DNA of 64,000 nucleotides. Source: Cryomorpha sp963748925 (GTDB lineage: Bacteria > Bacteroidota > Bacteroidia > Flavobacteriales_D > Cryomorphaceae). Made by a program: the position numbers and the translations under genes. Below, piece by piece: positions 26,666-36,509 of the stretch. The notes below the pieces were generated by a model. It did no database searches. It was not told the DNA's origin and was given only the letters and a program-made list of their open reading frames with translations. The stretch is taken from assembly GCA_963748925.1 (NCBI GenBank), contig CAVVKG010000001.1, forward strand, positions 682,001 to 746,000. Reading direction: 5' to 3'. Numbering within the stretch: position 1 is the stretch's first letter; each line of letters opens with the position of its first letter.

Positions 26666-27030
26666 AGTTAGGTGCATTCTCCTAAATGCCGTGATATTAT
26701 AGATTGCAGAAATATGAGCCCAATAGTACAGATTTATATTTCAACCAGTGCACTATCCATTCTCAAATCATAAGTGATAATAATTAAATCCAATTGAATC
26801 GGGCAGAGAACAATTCATTACTCAACTCATTATTGGACTGATTTTTTCCACTCGTCAATAGAACGAATTCAAGATACCTTTTGTGAATGACAAGCTTAAA
26901 GATAGAATTGAAATAAGTGGGATCAGCTTAAAATTCCCCAAACTTGTAGGTGAAAATAATCCATTTGTAAGCAATACCCATTAAAACTTGCTATCGCTTT
27001 AAAAACCCACTCTACATGTTTTTGGAATAC
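26666..27030 (-). other. 365-base intergenic region upstream of the NYN gene
   Basis: No convincing gene. A 33-codon plus-strand frame (26883-26984, GTG start) encodes a hydrophilic peptide with no recognisable match. It could be a gene remnant or chance. AT-rich, with no obvious terminator. Confidence 0.25.
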
Positions 27031-28089
27031 CTATAGACCTTTACTTCTAATCAACTTCTGTCTGTTCGTACCCGGGCCAGAGAAGCTTTTGCGATAAGTA
27101 AGCACAAGTTCTACTCCACCTTGACCATTGTTGTTTTCAGATAGTTTTGAAGCAGTAAAGTCGTAGCTTATTCCGAGTGAAAAATCCGAATAATTGGCTC
27201 TAGCAACAAAGTATATAGCATCTTTGTATCGGTAGTAAGCTCCGATATTCATTGAGAGGTTGTTTCTAAAGTCAGTAAATTCTGTACGGTCCCAAAAGCT
27301 AAATTCTATTTCAGAACCAAGGTCAATAATTCGGTTTGGCCCTTGGAACATGATGAAAAGGTTAGGCAAGTATGTTACCTGAGATCCTTCCGGTGTCACA
27401 GCCATACTGGCATGACCAATATACTTTCGCATAAGCGCTTCCTCCGATCCTAAAAGATCTACTTTCGGCTTATTTGCATGTAGAACACTGGCTCCAAGAA
27501 GTAATCTCGAATAGTCTCCGAATGACTTATACCATGCAACTCCACCACCCAAATCTATATTGGTTTCATTAATAGTTCCCGAAACAGCTTCTCCACTAGG
27601 CACACCAAGGTTAAATCCGGTTCCATTCCATTGATTTTCCCAGGAGCCTGCGTTAAGATTTAACGATCGCTGAATGTATCCTACTTGAATACCCACAGAG
27701 ATAAAATGCGGGTTCATATCAGTGCCGCCAAGATCAATAGCATATGCAGCATTTGCAGATATGCTGAAGTTGTTAAAGTCTACAATTCCAGCGTTATCAT
27801 TCACTACAGCAAGGCCTACACCGAGAAAGTTTTTATCATACGCATCGGTGGTAAGCTTTATAGGCGCATCAGCTGAAAAAGCCACAGTTTTAAATGGATT
27901 ATTCGAAAGTGATCCATACTGACTTCTGTAGTTCACCATCGCCCTGATATCACTTTCAAAAGCACCGGCTGTAGCGGGATTATAAGTAATTGGGGAAGCA
28001 AAAAATTGAGAAAAATGATAGTCTTGCTGCGCCATACCCGTTATAGAAATGAGCATCAAACCAACAATCGTATGTAAAGTTTTCTTCAT
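27031..28089 (-). CDS. PorP/SprF family outer-membrane protein
   Basis: Signal peptide (ending GMAQ), then the family start QDYHFSQFFASPITYNPATAGAF and a membrane beta-barrel with many YxxSxxLxLG-type strands. PorP/SprF proteins help anchor or export T9SS type B cargos. It sits 11 bases downstream of a gene with a type B sorting domain, so the two form a cargo/partner pair. Confidence 0.92.
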   Translation of the reverse strand: MKKTLHTIVGLMLISITGMAQQDYHFSQFFASPITYNPATAGAFESDIRAMVNYRSQYGSLSNNPFKTVAFSADAPIKLTTDAYDKNFLGVGLAVVNDNAGIVDFNNFSISANAAYAIDLGGTDMNPHFISVGIQVGYIQRSLNLNAGSWENQWNGTGFNLGVPSGEAVSGTINETNIDLGGGVAWYKSFGDYSRLLLGASVLHANKPKVDLLGSEEALMRKYIGHASMAVTPEGSQVTYLPNLFIMFQGPNRIIDLGSEIEFSFWDRTEFTDFRNNLSMNIGAYYRYKDAIYFVARANYSDFSLGISYDFTASKLSENNNGQGGVELVLTYRKSFSGPGTNRQKLIRSKGL

Positions 28090-28100
28090 AAACGATCTTT

Positions 28101-31007
28101 TTATTTAACTAGAGTTACATTACCTGTGTAAACCTCACTCAAGGGCTTGTCAGCAAAGGTTACTTCCAGGGTATAAACAAATGTTCCGGGATTTAATTCT
28201 TTGCCATTGTGTAATCCATCCCAGCCCACTGACTGATTTGTAGTTTGGAAAACCAGTTGGCCATAGCGGTTAAACACTTTAAAATCCATCCGTGTAATTC
28301 CCTGTCCCAGAACTCTGAGTACGTCATTCTGGCCATCACCATTTGGTGAAAAAGCAGTAGGAACGCCAACTGCAGCAACGAAATTAACCATTACGGTTAC
28401 AGTATCAATAGCAGTACATGAACCCGGCTCTTTGTAATACACTATATATTTAGTAGTCTCATCGGGAGATGTGGTTACTGTTTGAGCAGTGAAGTCATCA
28501 ACCAATTCAAACGGTTGCCACAAGAAGCTGCCAGTAGAAGGCTGATTTCCCAGGCTACCGGTAAGGGTGATAACTGCACCTGAATTAATCGTTCTGTCGG
28601 GCCCTGCGTTCAATGGAGGTCGCTCTCCTACAAATAAGTCTAGTACTATCGGTTGTGCACCTCCAGCTGGATTCCATGCTTCTACAAGCACAATATATTC
28701 ACCTTCTTCTTCAAAACATACAATACCTGGATTGAACGCTGTAGAGGAGGCAGGGTCTCCACCCTGAAAAGTCCATCTCACTGAGTCTGCATCTATAAAA
28801 ACAGCGGAGAACTCAACGCAATCTCCTGCACAAACTGTATCGGGAGCAAAAACTTCAATTGTTGGCCGGCATTCCGGAGAATTAATTACTGTAATAACAT
28901 CTTGAAATACTCTCACACTGTCTCCACCTGTGCCTTCGATTGATAGTGATACATCGAAAGTGCCGGGATTATTATAGCAAATACTGCCCGGGTTTTGGAG
29001 AGTAGATGAATTACTACCCGAAACAGCACCTTGGAAATTCCACTGCCACGAGCTCACGCCTATCCCTGTGCTGGCATCGGTATACGTAACACATTGTCCT
29101 GCACAAATTGTGTCGGCACTAATTTCAATCCGTGGAACAGGATTGCTAATACACTGCTCTACAACAATAAAATCAGTTCTGGTTTCACTATCCACCTGAT
29201 TATTTGAATTGCTAATAGTAAGGGTAACATTATAAGTACCAGGTTGGCTATAACAGATTACAGAAGGATTTTGCTCGGTAGATGTAGCGTCGCTAATATC
29301 CGCAGTTCCCTGAAAAACCCATAAATAATCTTCTACCAGTCCGAGAGACTGATTGGTGAAATCAACACAGTCACCGGTACAAATTGAATCAGCACTAGCT
29401 ACAAAGTCCACTATCGGCGGGCCGGTGCAAGGATCTACTGTAATCGTGATTGTTTTGGTAATCGCCGAAGCGCCTTCTACATTATCAATGGCCACAAGTG
29501 TAATATCGTACACTCCGGGATTATCATAACAAACAACGGGATTTTGCTGTGTGGAAGTATCAGAAAGAGTTTCTCCTGCAGCTTGTCCACCTGGCAAGTC
29601 CCAGTTCCAACCTATAATTGTTCCAGGGGAAGTTGACAGATCGGTTAATTGGATGCATTGCCCCGGACATATTACGGTTCTATCTGCTTCAAAATCTACT
29701 TCCGGGCCTGTACAATCTATTATTTCTATATAGCCTGGAAAAGTTTGTTCTTCTGTTCTATCCGGATCGGTAGCAGACAGTGTTACATCGTAAAACCCAA
29801 TTTCATTAAGACAAACATTGGTTGGGTTTTGATTGATTGACGTGGTTTCAACTCCTGTCGGACTTGTAAAGGTCCACAGCCAGGAAGTAATACCGCCGGG
29901 ATTATTAGTGGTACTTAAGTCCGTGAAATCTGCACATTCTTCATTCGCACATAAAGTAAAACTGGAAGCTGTAATGGCGATATCGGGCCCACAATCCAGC
30001 ACGGTAATAATATCCGTGATTGTTACAGGATCACTTTCGTCAATATTATCTGTAACAGTAAGAGTCACATTTTTCGATCCGGGAGTGTCGTAACAAACTG
30101 TTGGGTTTTGAAGATCGCTTGTGGCAGGGTTTCCACCTGGAAATTCCCATGCATAAGTAGCACTAGCAGCTCCGGTGCTCAATGGATCAAAAACGGTAAG
30201 GTCATTCATTGTCGCACATAGACCTTCACAAAAAGTATCTTCACCATTAAGTACTTCAAAATCCACATCGGGAGCTGCAGGTGCAGGACCGGCAAAAAGT
30301 CTTATATTATCTACGGCCACAGAGTAGCTAGCAACTGCCCCATCAGAATTATTGATCCATCTAATTCCGATTTGCACATTTGGGTTATCATTCGCGGAAG
30401 CTGGAAGTGCTATTTGAAAATTATCCCAAGGAAATTCATTGGGACCACAGCCACTTCCCGAAGATGGCAAATCGGCAAGTGGTATCCATGTTATGCCATC
30501 GGAATACATTAATGTAGCCTTATCATTGGCATTGGGCGATGCCACGAACCAAAACTCAAGTTCATTGTTATAATTTCCTGAACAATTTATCAGTGGACTT
30601 TCTACCCGCTTAGAAGTTGTGACTAAGCCAACAGGTGAAAAATAACCGTTATAGGTTGCTCCCTGGTCGGCAGTGGGATTGTTAAGCGTTCCAATATGAA
30701 GACTTTGGTTAAAGAGAGCAGGCTGTGTAAGACATCCGGCACCGCAACTAGGTGGGAAAAATCCGCCAGCGGTTGTAGCTGAAACATACCATACATTGGC
30801 TATGCCACCGTTAACACCTTCGTTTACAACAGTCCATGGACCATTAAAGGTATTAAACCCATCGGCCAACTGACCAACATTAGCGCATCCACCGAAGTCA
30901 TCACCAAAGTTTTCAAGCCAGAACTGAGCCTGTGAATTGCTCAAACCTAAAAAAAACATCAACCCGACTAACAAAAGTGACTTCCGAAGCCCCATAATCC
31001 TATTCAT
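28101..31007 (-). CDS. Large PKD-repeat surface protein with T9SS type B sorting domain
   Basis: Signal peptide (MNRIMGLRKSLL..., ending SQAQ) is followed by a lectin-like N-terminal region (about residues 20-240), six PKD-type domains each with a C-x(3)-C motif (CEGLC, CANEEC, CPGQC, CTGDC, CAGQC, CAGDC) and a WxWxFPGG-like core, and a type B sorting tail (PTAFSPNGDGQNDVLRV, then FNRYGQLVFQT, then GTFVYTLEVTFADKP). The start at 31007 places the signal peptide at the N-terminus; in-frame starts up to 31091 add up to 28 residues. Exported by T9SS, probably with the adjacent PorP/SprF protein. Confidence 0.9.
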   Translation of the reverse strand: MNRIMGLRKSLLLVGLMFFLGLSNSQAQFWLENFGDDFGGCANVGQLADGFNTFNGPWTVVNEGVNGGIANVWYVSATTAGGFFPPSCGAGCLTQPALFNQSLHIGTLNNPTADQGATYNGYFSPVGLVTTSKRVESPLINCSGNYNNELEFWFVASPNANDKATLMYSDGITWIPLADLPSSGSGCGPNEFPWDNFQIALPASANDNPNVQIGIRWINNSDGAVASYSVAVDNIRLFAGPAPAAPDVDFEVLNGEDTFCEGLCATMNDLTVFDPLSTGAASATYAWEFPGGNPATSDLQNPTVCYDTPGSKNVTLTVTDNIDESDPVTITDIITVLDCGPDIAITASSFTLCANEECADFTDLSTTNNPGGITSWLWTFTSPTGVETTSINQNPTNVCLNEIGFYDVTLSATDPDRTEEQTFPGYIEIIDCTGPEVDFEADRTVICPGQCIQLTDLSTSPGTIIGWNWDLPGGQAAGETLSDTSTQQNPVVCYDNPGVYDITLVAIDNVEGASAITKTITITVDPCTGPPIVDFVASADSICTGDCVDFTNQSLGLVEDYLWVFQGTADISDATSTEQNPSVICYSQPGTYNVTLTISNSNNQVDSETRTDFIVVEQCISNPVPRIEISADTICAGQCVTYTDASTGIGVSSWQWNFQGAVSGSNSSTLQNPGSICYNNPGTFDVSLSIEGTGGDSVRVFQDVITVINSPECRPTIEVFAPDTVCAGDCVEFSAVFIDADSVRWTFQGGDPASSTAFNPGIVCFEEEGEYIVLVEAWNPAGGAQPIVLDLFVGERPPLNAGPDRTINSGAVITLTGSLGNQPSTGSFLWQPFELVDDFTAQTVTTSPDETTKYIVYYKEPGSCTAIDTVTVMVNFVAAVGVPTAFSPNGDGQNDVLRVLGQGITRMDFKVFNRYGQLVFQTTNQSVGWDGLHNGKELNPGTFVYTLEVTFADKPLSEVYTGNVTLVK

Positions 31008-31270
31008 AAAATGCACTTTAGTCATGCTATTTCTAAAATATTCTGATCTAATAATTTTGTGAAAATAGTGAAATATCGCAGTATTCATCATATTCTTGGC
31101 TAAAATATAGCTACACTCTTGGTTTTTTATTCAATACGTTTCATCAAAAATGCATTAAGTTTCTGATAAGTCTCTCGTTTTAAATAAGTTTTTTACACAT
31201 CGAATTGATAAAAACAATGTCAATCAAGAATACAGCAAGTGATTAAGATTTACAGAGTTGACGATTAAAA

Positions 31271-31319
31271 AAAAATAAAGATGCCAGAACAAGCCCTAAA
31301 AATACAAAGTTCCGGCATC
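31271..31319 (-). terminator. Terminator of the first PQQ-type dehydrogenase gene
   Basis: The stem GATGCC-A-GAAC pairs with GTTC-C-GGCATC (one mismatch) over 11 bases across an 18-base loop, followed on the minus strand by a long T-tract. The rest of 31008-31331 shows no gene. Confidence 0.6.
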
Positions 31320-31331
31320 AAATAATATCTA

Positions 31332-32948
31332 TTAGTTAATCACTATTTTTCGGGTTGCAAGTGTTTCACCGTTACTATTGCGGCATTGTAAAAAATAAAT
31401 CCCATTCTTGAGATTGCGCACATCTATTATAGGAGAAAAAGTAGAATTTACATTTGAAGAAGCTTTTAAAACTTCTTTTCCATCAATACTGAAAATTGCA
31501 ATTTGAAAACCATCGATTGATGATTCGTTCAATTCAATTTCTAGGTTTAATAAATCCGTCGCAGGGTTTGGAAACACATTAAACACTTTTATTGATTTAT
31601 GATCTGAAACACCAACAGTCGTAATATTGACTGAGTTTGACTGCACTTCGCATCCGGTAGCTGTAGTAATAACAACTGTATAAACACCGGGCTGTGGAAC
31701 TGTAATAATTTGGTCTGTGGCTCCTTCTATTATTTCACCGTCCAAATACCAGGCGTATGATTCTCCTTCCAGTAAGCTTTCTGCTTGATCTGCTCCGTTT
31801 AAAATGATTTGATTAACAAGTTCACCAGACGATTCAACTACGCGTGAAATTGTTCCTGTCCCACTTCGAACCGCATACATTTCTCCCCAGACATCTTCTC
31901 CAAAAGCTACAATTCCACCTCCAAGTAGTCCGCCGGCAAAACTTTGCCATTCTCCACCTTCTTGCCAAACCAACCAGTAATTTCCAGAACACAAATCAAC
32001 CGAAATGTATTTACCAATAATATTAGAGAAAGAAGTACCTCTGTACACCCTTCCACCGGTGATTGAACAATTACCGCCCGCATGGCCGTATTCAAAAACC
32101 GGATCTACCACTTCAAGATTATCGGCACACTGTGAGGTATTGAAAATATCTGTTCCCTCATAGCATCGCCATCCATAATTTGCACCTCCAGCAGCGCCAG
32201 CCGGTTGAAAATCTACTTCCTCTAATTCGCTCTGGCCTACATCTGCAATGAATAGATCTCCTGTTTCTGTGTCAAAAGCAAATTTCCATGGATTTCGTAA
32301 GCCATAAGCCCAAATTTCAGGAAGCGCAGTTGGATCATTGACAAATGGATTGTCTGCGGGAATTGTATAAGGCAAGGTGCTCACATCAATTCGCAATAAT
32401 TTACCCAGATAAGTTGAATCATTTTGAGCATAATTATCAGGATCTCCTCCAGAACCGCCATCACCCGTGCCGATATATAAATAACCGTCCGGACCGAACT
32501 CTACCTGACCGCCATTGTGATTACTGAAAGGTTGATTAAACTCAAGGAGTATTTCCTCGGAATTTTCGAGAGCATCATTCTCATTTTCTGGATTCACACT
32601 AAACTGAGATATACGTGTTTTAAGTTGAATGCTATCATTAAAAGTATAGTTCACATAAAACTTACCGGAGGTGCAGTAATCCGGTGCGAAGGCAAGACCA
32701 AGCAAACCTTTTTCTCCACCTGAATTTACCTGAGAACTAATATTTAAAAACGGGGTTGGTTCCTGAGTTCCGTCGGTATAGAGTATCTTAATTATTCCTG
32801 CCTGCTCCACAACAAATAACCGCTCATCTCCGGCATTTACAATTTCAGAAGGGCTGCTAAAGCCAGTGGCTAGTTCTTCAAGTTCCACATCGTACTGGCT
32901 ATAGGCAAATGCTGGCAACAGAGTTAAAAATATCAATAATTTTTTCAT
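31332..32948 (-). CDS. PQQ-type sugar dehydrogenase-like protein with T9SS type A tail
   Basis: Signal peptide (MKKLLIFLTLLPAFAYSQ) leads into a beta-propeller of the glucose/sorbosone dehydrogenase family: GEKGLLGLAFAPDY, FNQPFSNHNGGQVEFGPDGYLYIGTGDGGSGGDP, WAYGLRNPWKFAFD, ADVGQ and NYGWRCYEG. These match the PQQ- and Ca-binding pattern. An Ig-like domain (about residues 395-450) and a type A sorting tail (VFPNPATDLLNLEIE to GIYFLQCRNSNGETLATRKIVIN) follow. It should oxidise sugars or act as a surface carbohydrate binder. The start at 32948 skips 17 residues upstream that do not look like part of a signal. It is a tandem paralogue of the next gene. Confidence 0.9.
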   Translation of the reverse strand: MKKLLIFLTLLPAFAYSQYDVELEELATGFSSPSEIVNAGDERLFVVEQAGIIKILYTDGTQEPTPFLNISSQVNSGGEKGLLGLAFAPDYCTSGKFYVNYTFNDSIQLKTRISQFSVNPENENDALENSEEILLEFNQPFSNHNGGQVEFGPDGYLYIGTGDGGSGGDPDNYAQNDSTYLGKLLRIDVSTLPYTIPADNPFVNDPTALPEIWAYGLRNPWKFAFDTETGDLFIADVGQSELEEVDFQPAGAAGGANYGWRCYEGTDIFNTSQCADNLEVVDPVFEYGHAGGNCSITGGRVYRGTSFSNIIGKYISVDLCSGNYWLVWQEGGEWQSFAGGLLGGGIVAFGEDVWGEMYAVRSGTGTISRVVESSGELVNQIILNGADQAESLLEGESYAWYLDGEIIEGATDQIITVPQPGVYTVVITTATGCEVQSNSVNITTVGVSDHKSIKVFNVFPNPATDLLNLEIELNESSIDGFQIAIFSIDGKEVLKASSNVNSTFSPIIDVRNLKNGIYFLQCRNSNGETLATRKIVIN

Positions 32949-32984
32949 AAGTAAAAGGGGGTTCTTTCGTTCTTCTTCTGAGTT

Positions 32985-32992
32985 CAAATATA
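32985..32992 (-). promoter_or_regulatory. Putative -7 element of the first dehydrogenase gene
   Basis: TATATTTG on the minus strand, followed by about 36 bases of leader. The surrounding 25 bases (AAATGTCGTTATATTT core) recur upstream of the second dehydrogenase gene at 34820-34827, where the element reads TATATTTA, so the tandem duplication includes the promoter. Confidence 0.45.
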
Positions 32993-33199
32993 ACGACATT
33001 TAAATTTATATCTGTTCGCAATCCTTAATCACTGGCTACAAGAATCTTACAGTATAAGTTAGAATCTGATAAATCATTCGACATTATGTTAAAACCACAC
33101 ACATAGAGGATATCTTATGATTAACTTTAAATCAAATGCAAAGTTTAGTCGGAGATCATTTCCTCAAGTTTCATTCACTAAAATATCAGATGATCAAAA

Positions 33200-34781
33200 C
33201 TAATCCAATGGAGGGAAATCACCTTCTAAACCAAAGTAGCTGCCTGCCAGTAAAGAAATATCGACAATATTTACGTTTGAATCACAATTCAAATCTGCAA
33301 GTGAATTGTAACCCTCATCGCCGGAAGTTTTTCCAAAAGACAAAGCAAACTGAGACAAATCACTGATATTAATTACATTATCTCCGTTTATATCACCCGG
33401 GGTAATGGTTGGGAAATTTAAAATCGTATTAGGCGTGATAGTTTGGGTTCCTACCGATTTTTTAAGATAGCCATCCACCTTAAGAAAAATGTCAAAAACT
33501 CCAAAGGGCATTTCACTTACTAAAAACTGACCTGAAGGGTTAATAATTACGTCAAACTCATGCGTCAGAATATCTGTTCCGGGCTGGTAAAGCTCTAAAA
33601 CTGCCGGTTTTGATCCACAGGCTTCAATCCACGACACTGTTGCCTCCAGCTCGGTTTCACTAAATGCCTCTGTAACTTTGTAGATAATGCCTTGCGAAGT
33701 TTTCACTGCATACATTTCTCCATTTACATCCTCCCCAAAAGCCACTATCTGAGAAGTTAGCGAACCACCAAAGAAGCTCTGCCATTCCTCGTTTTCTTGC
33801 CAAAGCAACCAGTAATTTCCAGAACAAAAATCAGCAAGAATATATTTGCCTTCTAAATTGGGATAAGAATTTCCGCGGTAAACTCTTCCTCCGGTAATGG
33901 AGCAACCAGCATCATGACCATATTCGAAAACAGGTTCGGTTACTTCTATGGTATCAGAACATAGCGACAATTGATATGGTTGAGTTCCCTCATAACAACG
34001 CCAACCGTAATTCGCTCCACCGGGGGAACCAGAAGCCTGAAAATCAACTTCTTCCAAAGCGCCTTGACCTACATCTCCTATGTACAAATCGCCTGTCAAA
34101 TTATCAAAAGCAAATTTCCACGGGTTTCGCAAACCATATGCCCAGATTTCAGATACGAGGGTATCCACATCAAAAAATGGATTGTCTTCCGGTATAGAAT
34201 AAGGTGTAGTCCCTACATCGATACGCAACAATTTGCCAAGGTAGCTCGTTCTTTTTTGCGCATTATTAAATGGGTCACCCCCACTACCGCCATCACCTGA
34301 GGAAATATATAGATACCCATCAGGCCCGAATTCAAGCTGGCCTCCGTTGTGATTGCTAAAAGGCTGGTAAAATTCCAATAAGGATTCTTCGGAATCTTCA
34401 TTAGCTATATTTGTATTGTCTGCGCTCACCGCAAAACGGGATATCCGGGTAAAAAGGCTGTCATTCTTCGTAAAGGTGTAATTCACGTAGAATTTTCCAC
34501 TTGTAGAATAATCCGGTGAAAATGCCAAACCGAGCAGCCCACGTTCACCACCGGAAGTGACCTGAGACGAAATATCTAGAAACGGTGTGGCTATTTGAGT
34601 CCCATCCGGGCAATAATATTTTCACTTTTCCTGATTTTTCAATAACAAAGAGACGTTGATCGCCGACGTTAACAATTTCTACTGGTTGACTGTAGCCGCT
34701 GGCAACGAGTTCCAGATCAATATCGTATTGTCCAAAGGCCACTAAAGGTAGTGCTGCGAGGACGATTAACATTTTTTTCAT
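33200..34781 (-). pseudogene. Second PQQ-type sugar dehydrogenase-like gene, frameshifted, with dockerin-like C-terminus
   Basis: Signal peptide (MKKMLIVLAALPLVAFGQ) and the first 55 residues (to KVKILLP) lie in one frame; the rest, from DGTQIATPFLD on, lies in another. The change is one extra C in the run at 34606-34607 (plus strand CATCCGGG where CATCGGG would restore the frame), judged against the paralogue downstream. The remaining fold (SNHNGGQLEFGPDGYLYISSGDGGSGGDP, WAYGLRNPWKF, NYGWRCYEG) is intact. Instead of a T9SS tail, the protein ends with two calcium-loop repeats (DINGDNVINISD and DLNCDSNVNIVD), the dockerin type I pattern. The break may be a sequencing error or a real lesion. 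Confidence 0.8.
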
Positions 34782-34845
34782 AGGTATAAGGAGATTTCTT
34801 ACGTTATTTCTGACTTGTGTAAATATAACGACATTTAAGTTTATG

Positions 34846-34853
34846 TACTTTTG
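34846..34853 (+). promoter_or_regulatory. Putative -7 element of prfC
   Basis: TACTTTTG matches TAnnTTTG exactly, 21 bases before the ATG. No -33 element at usual spacing. Confidence 0.4.
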
Positions 34854-34874
34854 CATTCTTAAATTCCAAGTTGA

Positions 34875-36476
34875 ATGAAGCTTAGTGAAGCAATAAATAG
34901 CCGAAAAACGTTTGCAATTATCAGCCACCCGGATGCTGGAAAGACCACCCTTACAGAGAAATTTCTTCTTTTTGGAGGAGCTATCCAAACCGCGGGGGCT
35001 GTGAAATCAAATAAAATTAAGAAAACTGCTACCTCCGACTTTATGGAAATAGAGCGACAGAGAGGTATTTCGGTTGCTACCTCTGTAATGGGTTTTTCCT
35101 ATGATGGTATGCAGGTAAATATTCTGGATACTCCCGGTCACAAAGATTTTGCGGAAGACACATACAGAACCCTTACTGCAGTAGATAGTGTAATCCTTGT
35201 TGTAGATTGTGTCAAAGGTGTTGAGGAACAAACTGAACGCCTGATGGAGGTTTGTAGAATGCGGAAAACTCCTGTAATCATCTTTGTTAACAAGATGGAC
35301 AGGGATGGTAAGGATGCTTTTGACCTGCTTGACGAACTCGAGTCAAAACTCAGCATTCGCACGCGGCCTTTGAGCTGGCCAATAGGTATTGGTCCAACCT
35401 TTCAGGGAGTATATAATATTTTTGACAATCAGCTTCGGCTTTTTGCAGCCAATAAAACCAAAGTGGAATCAGATACGGTTGATATTGCAGACCTAAGTGA
35501 TCCTGAATTGGATGAAATAATTGGCAACGAGGCGGCAGAAGTACTTAGAGAAGAAGTGGAAATGGTGCAGGCTGTATACGAGCCTTTTGACAGACAAGCT
35601 TATCTTAATGCTGAAATAGCGCCTGTTTTTTTCGGAAGTGCTCTGAATAATTTTGGTGTGAAAGAGTTGCTAGAAACTTTTATCGATATAGCCCCAATCC
35701 CACAGCCTCGCGAAACAGATGTGCGTGAGGTAAAGCCACTCGAAAAAACTTTTACTGGATTTGTTTTTAAAATACACGCCAATTTAGACCCCAAACACCG
35801 CGACAGGATTGCATTCCTGCGCGTATGCTCGGGCAAGTTTGAGCGAAATCAATTTTTTCACCATGTAAGGCTTGATAAGAAAATTAAGTTTTCAAATCCC
35901 TCCAGCTTTATGGCCAGCGAGAAAACCACGATAGACGAAGCTTATCCGGGTGACGTTGTAGGCCTCTATGACACAGGTACTTTTAAAATTGGTGACACTC
36001 TTACTGAAGGCGAAAATATGCAGTTTAAGGGAATGCCGAGTTTCTCGCCTGAAATATTTAAGGAACTGGAAAACCGTGACCCTATGAAAACCAAGCAACT
36101 GGAAAAAGGTGTTAGGCAGCTTACCGATGAGGGGGTTGCGCAGCTTTTTATCCAGGAATTATTGGGAAACAAAAAGATTATAGGTACCGTTGGTGAGCTG
36201 CAATTTGACGTAATTCAATACAGACTGGAGCATGAGTATGGAGCCAAGTGTGAATTCAGATCTTTAAAATACTATAAGGCATGCTGGATAACTAGCGATA
36301 ACCAGGAAAAATTAGATGAGTTTATCCGTATCAAAACCACTGATATGGCCAAAGACAAGGACGATAACTGGGTTTACCTCGCCCCCAGCGCGTGGATCTT
36401 GAAATTGGAGCAGCAAAACTTTCCGGAACTTACCTTTCATACAACCAGCGAATTTAAACGTGAAATTGTAGCATAA
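34875..36476 (+). CDS. prfC: Peptide chain release factor 3
   Basis: RF3 is the GTPase that recycles class 1 release factors from the ribosome. G1 SHPDAGKTT (17-25), the GIS-type switch 1 (QRGISVATSV), G3 DTPGH and G4 NKMD are present. The 533-residue length fits RF3, and the domain order (G domain, then beta-barrel, then the RF3 C-terminal domain with ELQFDVIQYRLEHEYG) separates it from EF-G. A secreted thioredoxin-like gene follows at 33 bases and may be cotranscribed. Confidence 0.96.
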   Translation: MKLSEAINSRKTFAIISHPDAGKTTLTEKFLLFGGAIQTAGAVKSNKIKKTATSDFMEIERQRGISVATSVMGFSYDGMQVNILDTPGHKDFAEDTYRTLTAVDSVILVVDCVKGVEEQTERLMEVCRMRKTPVIIFVNKMDRDGKDAFDLLDELESKLSIRTRPLSWPIGIGPTFQGVYNIFDNQLRLFAANKTKVESDTVDIADLSDPELDEIIGNEAAEVLREEVEMVQAVYEPFDRQAYLNAEIAPVFFGSALNNFGVKELLETFIDIAPIPQPRETDVREVKPLEKTFTGFVFKIHANLDPKHRDRIAFLRVCSGKFERNQFFHHVRLDKKIKFSNPSSFMASEKTTIDEAYPGDVVGLYDTGTFKIGDTLTEGENMQFKGMPSFSPEIFKELENRDPMKTKQLEKGVRQLTDEGVAQLFIQELLGNKKIIGTVGELQFDVIQYRLEHEYGAKCEFRSLKYYKACWITSDNQEKLDEFIRIKTTDMAKDKDDNWVYLAPSAWILKLEQQNFPELTFHTTSEFKREIVA

Positions 36477-36509
36477 TTATTGATTACCAGAATCCAAACA
36501 ATATATTTA

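Noticed and set aside
34600..34612. Programmed frameshifting in the second dehydrogenase gene
   Set aside because: No slippery heptamer or downstream stem is visible; a simple extra base explains the break.
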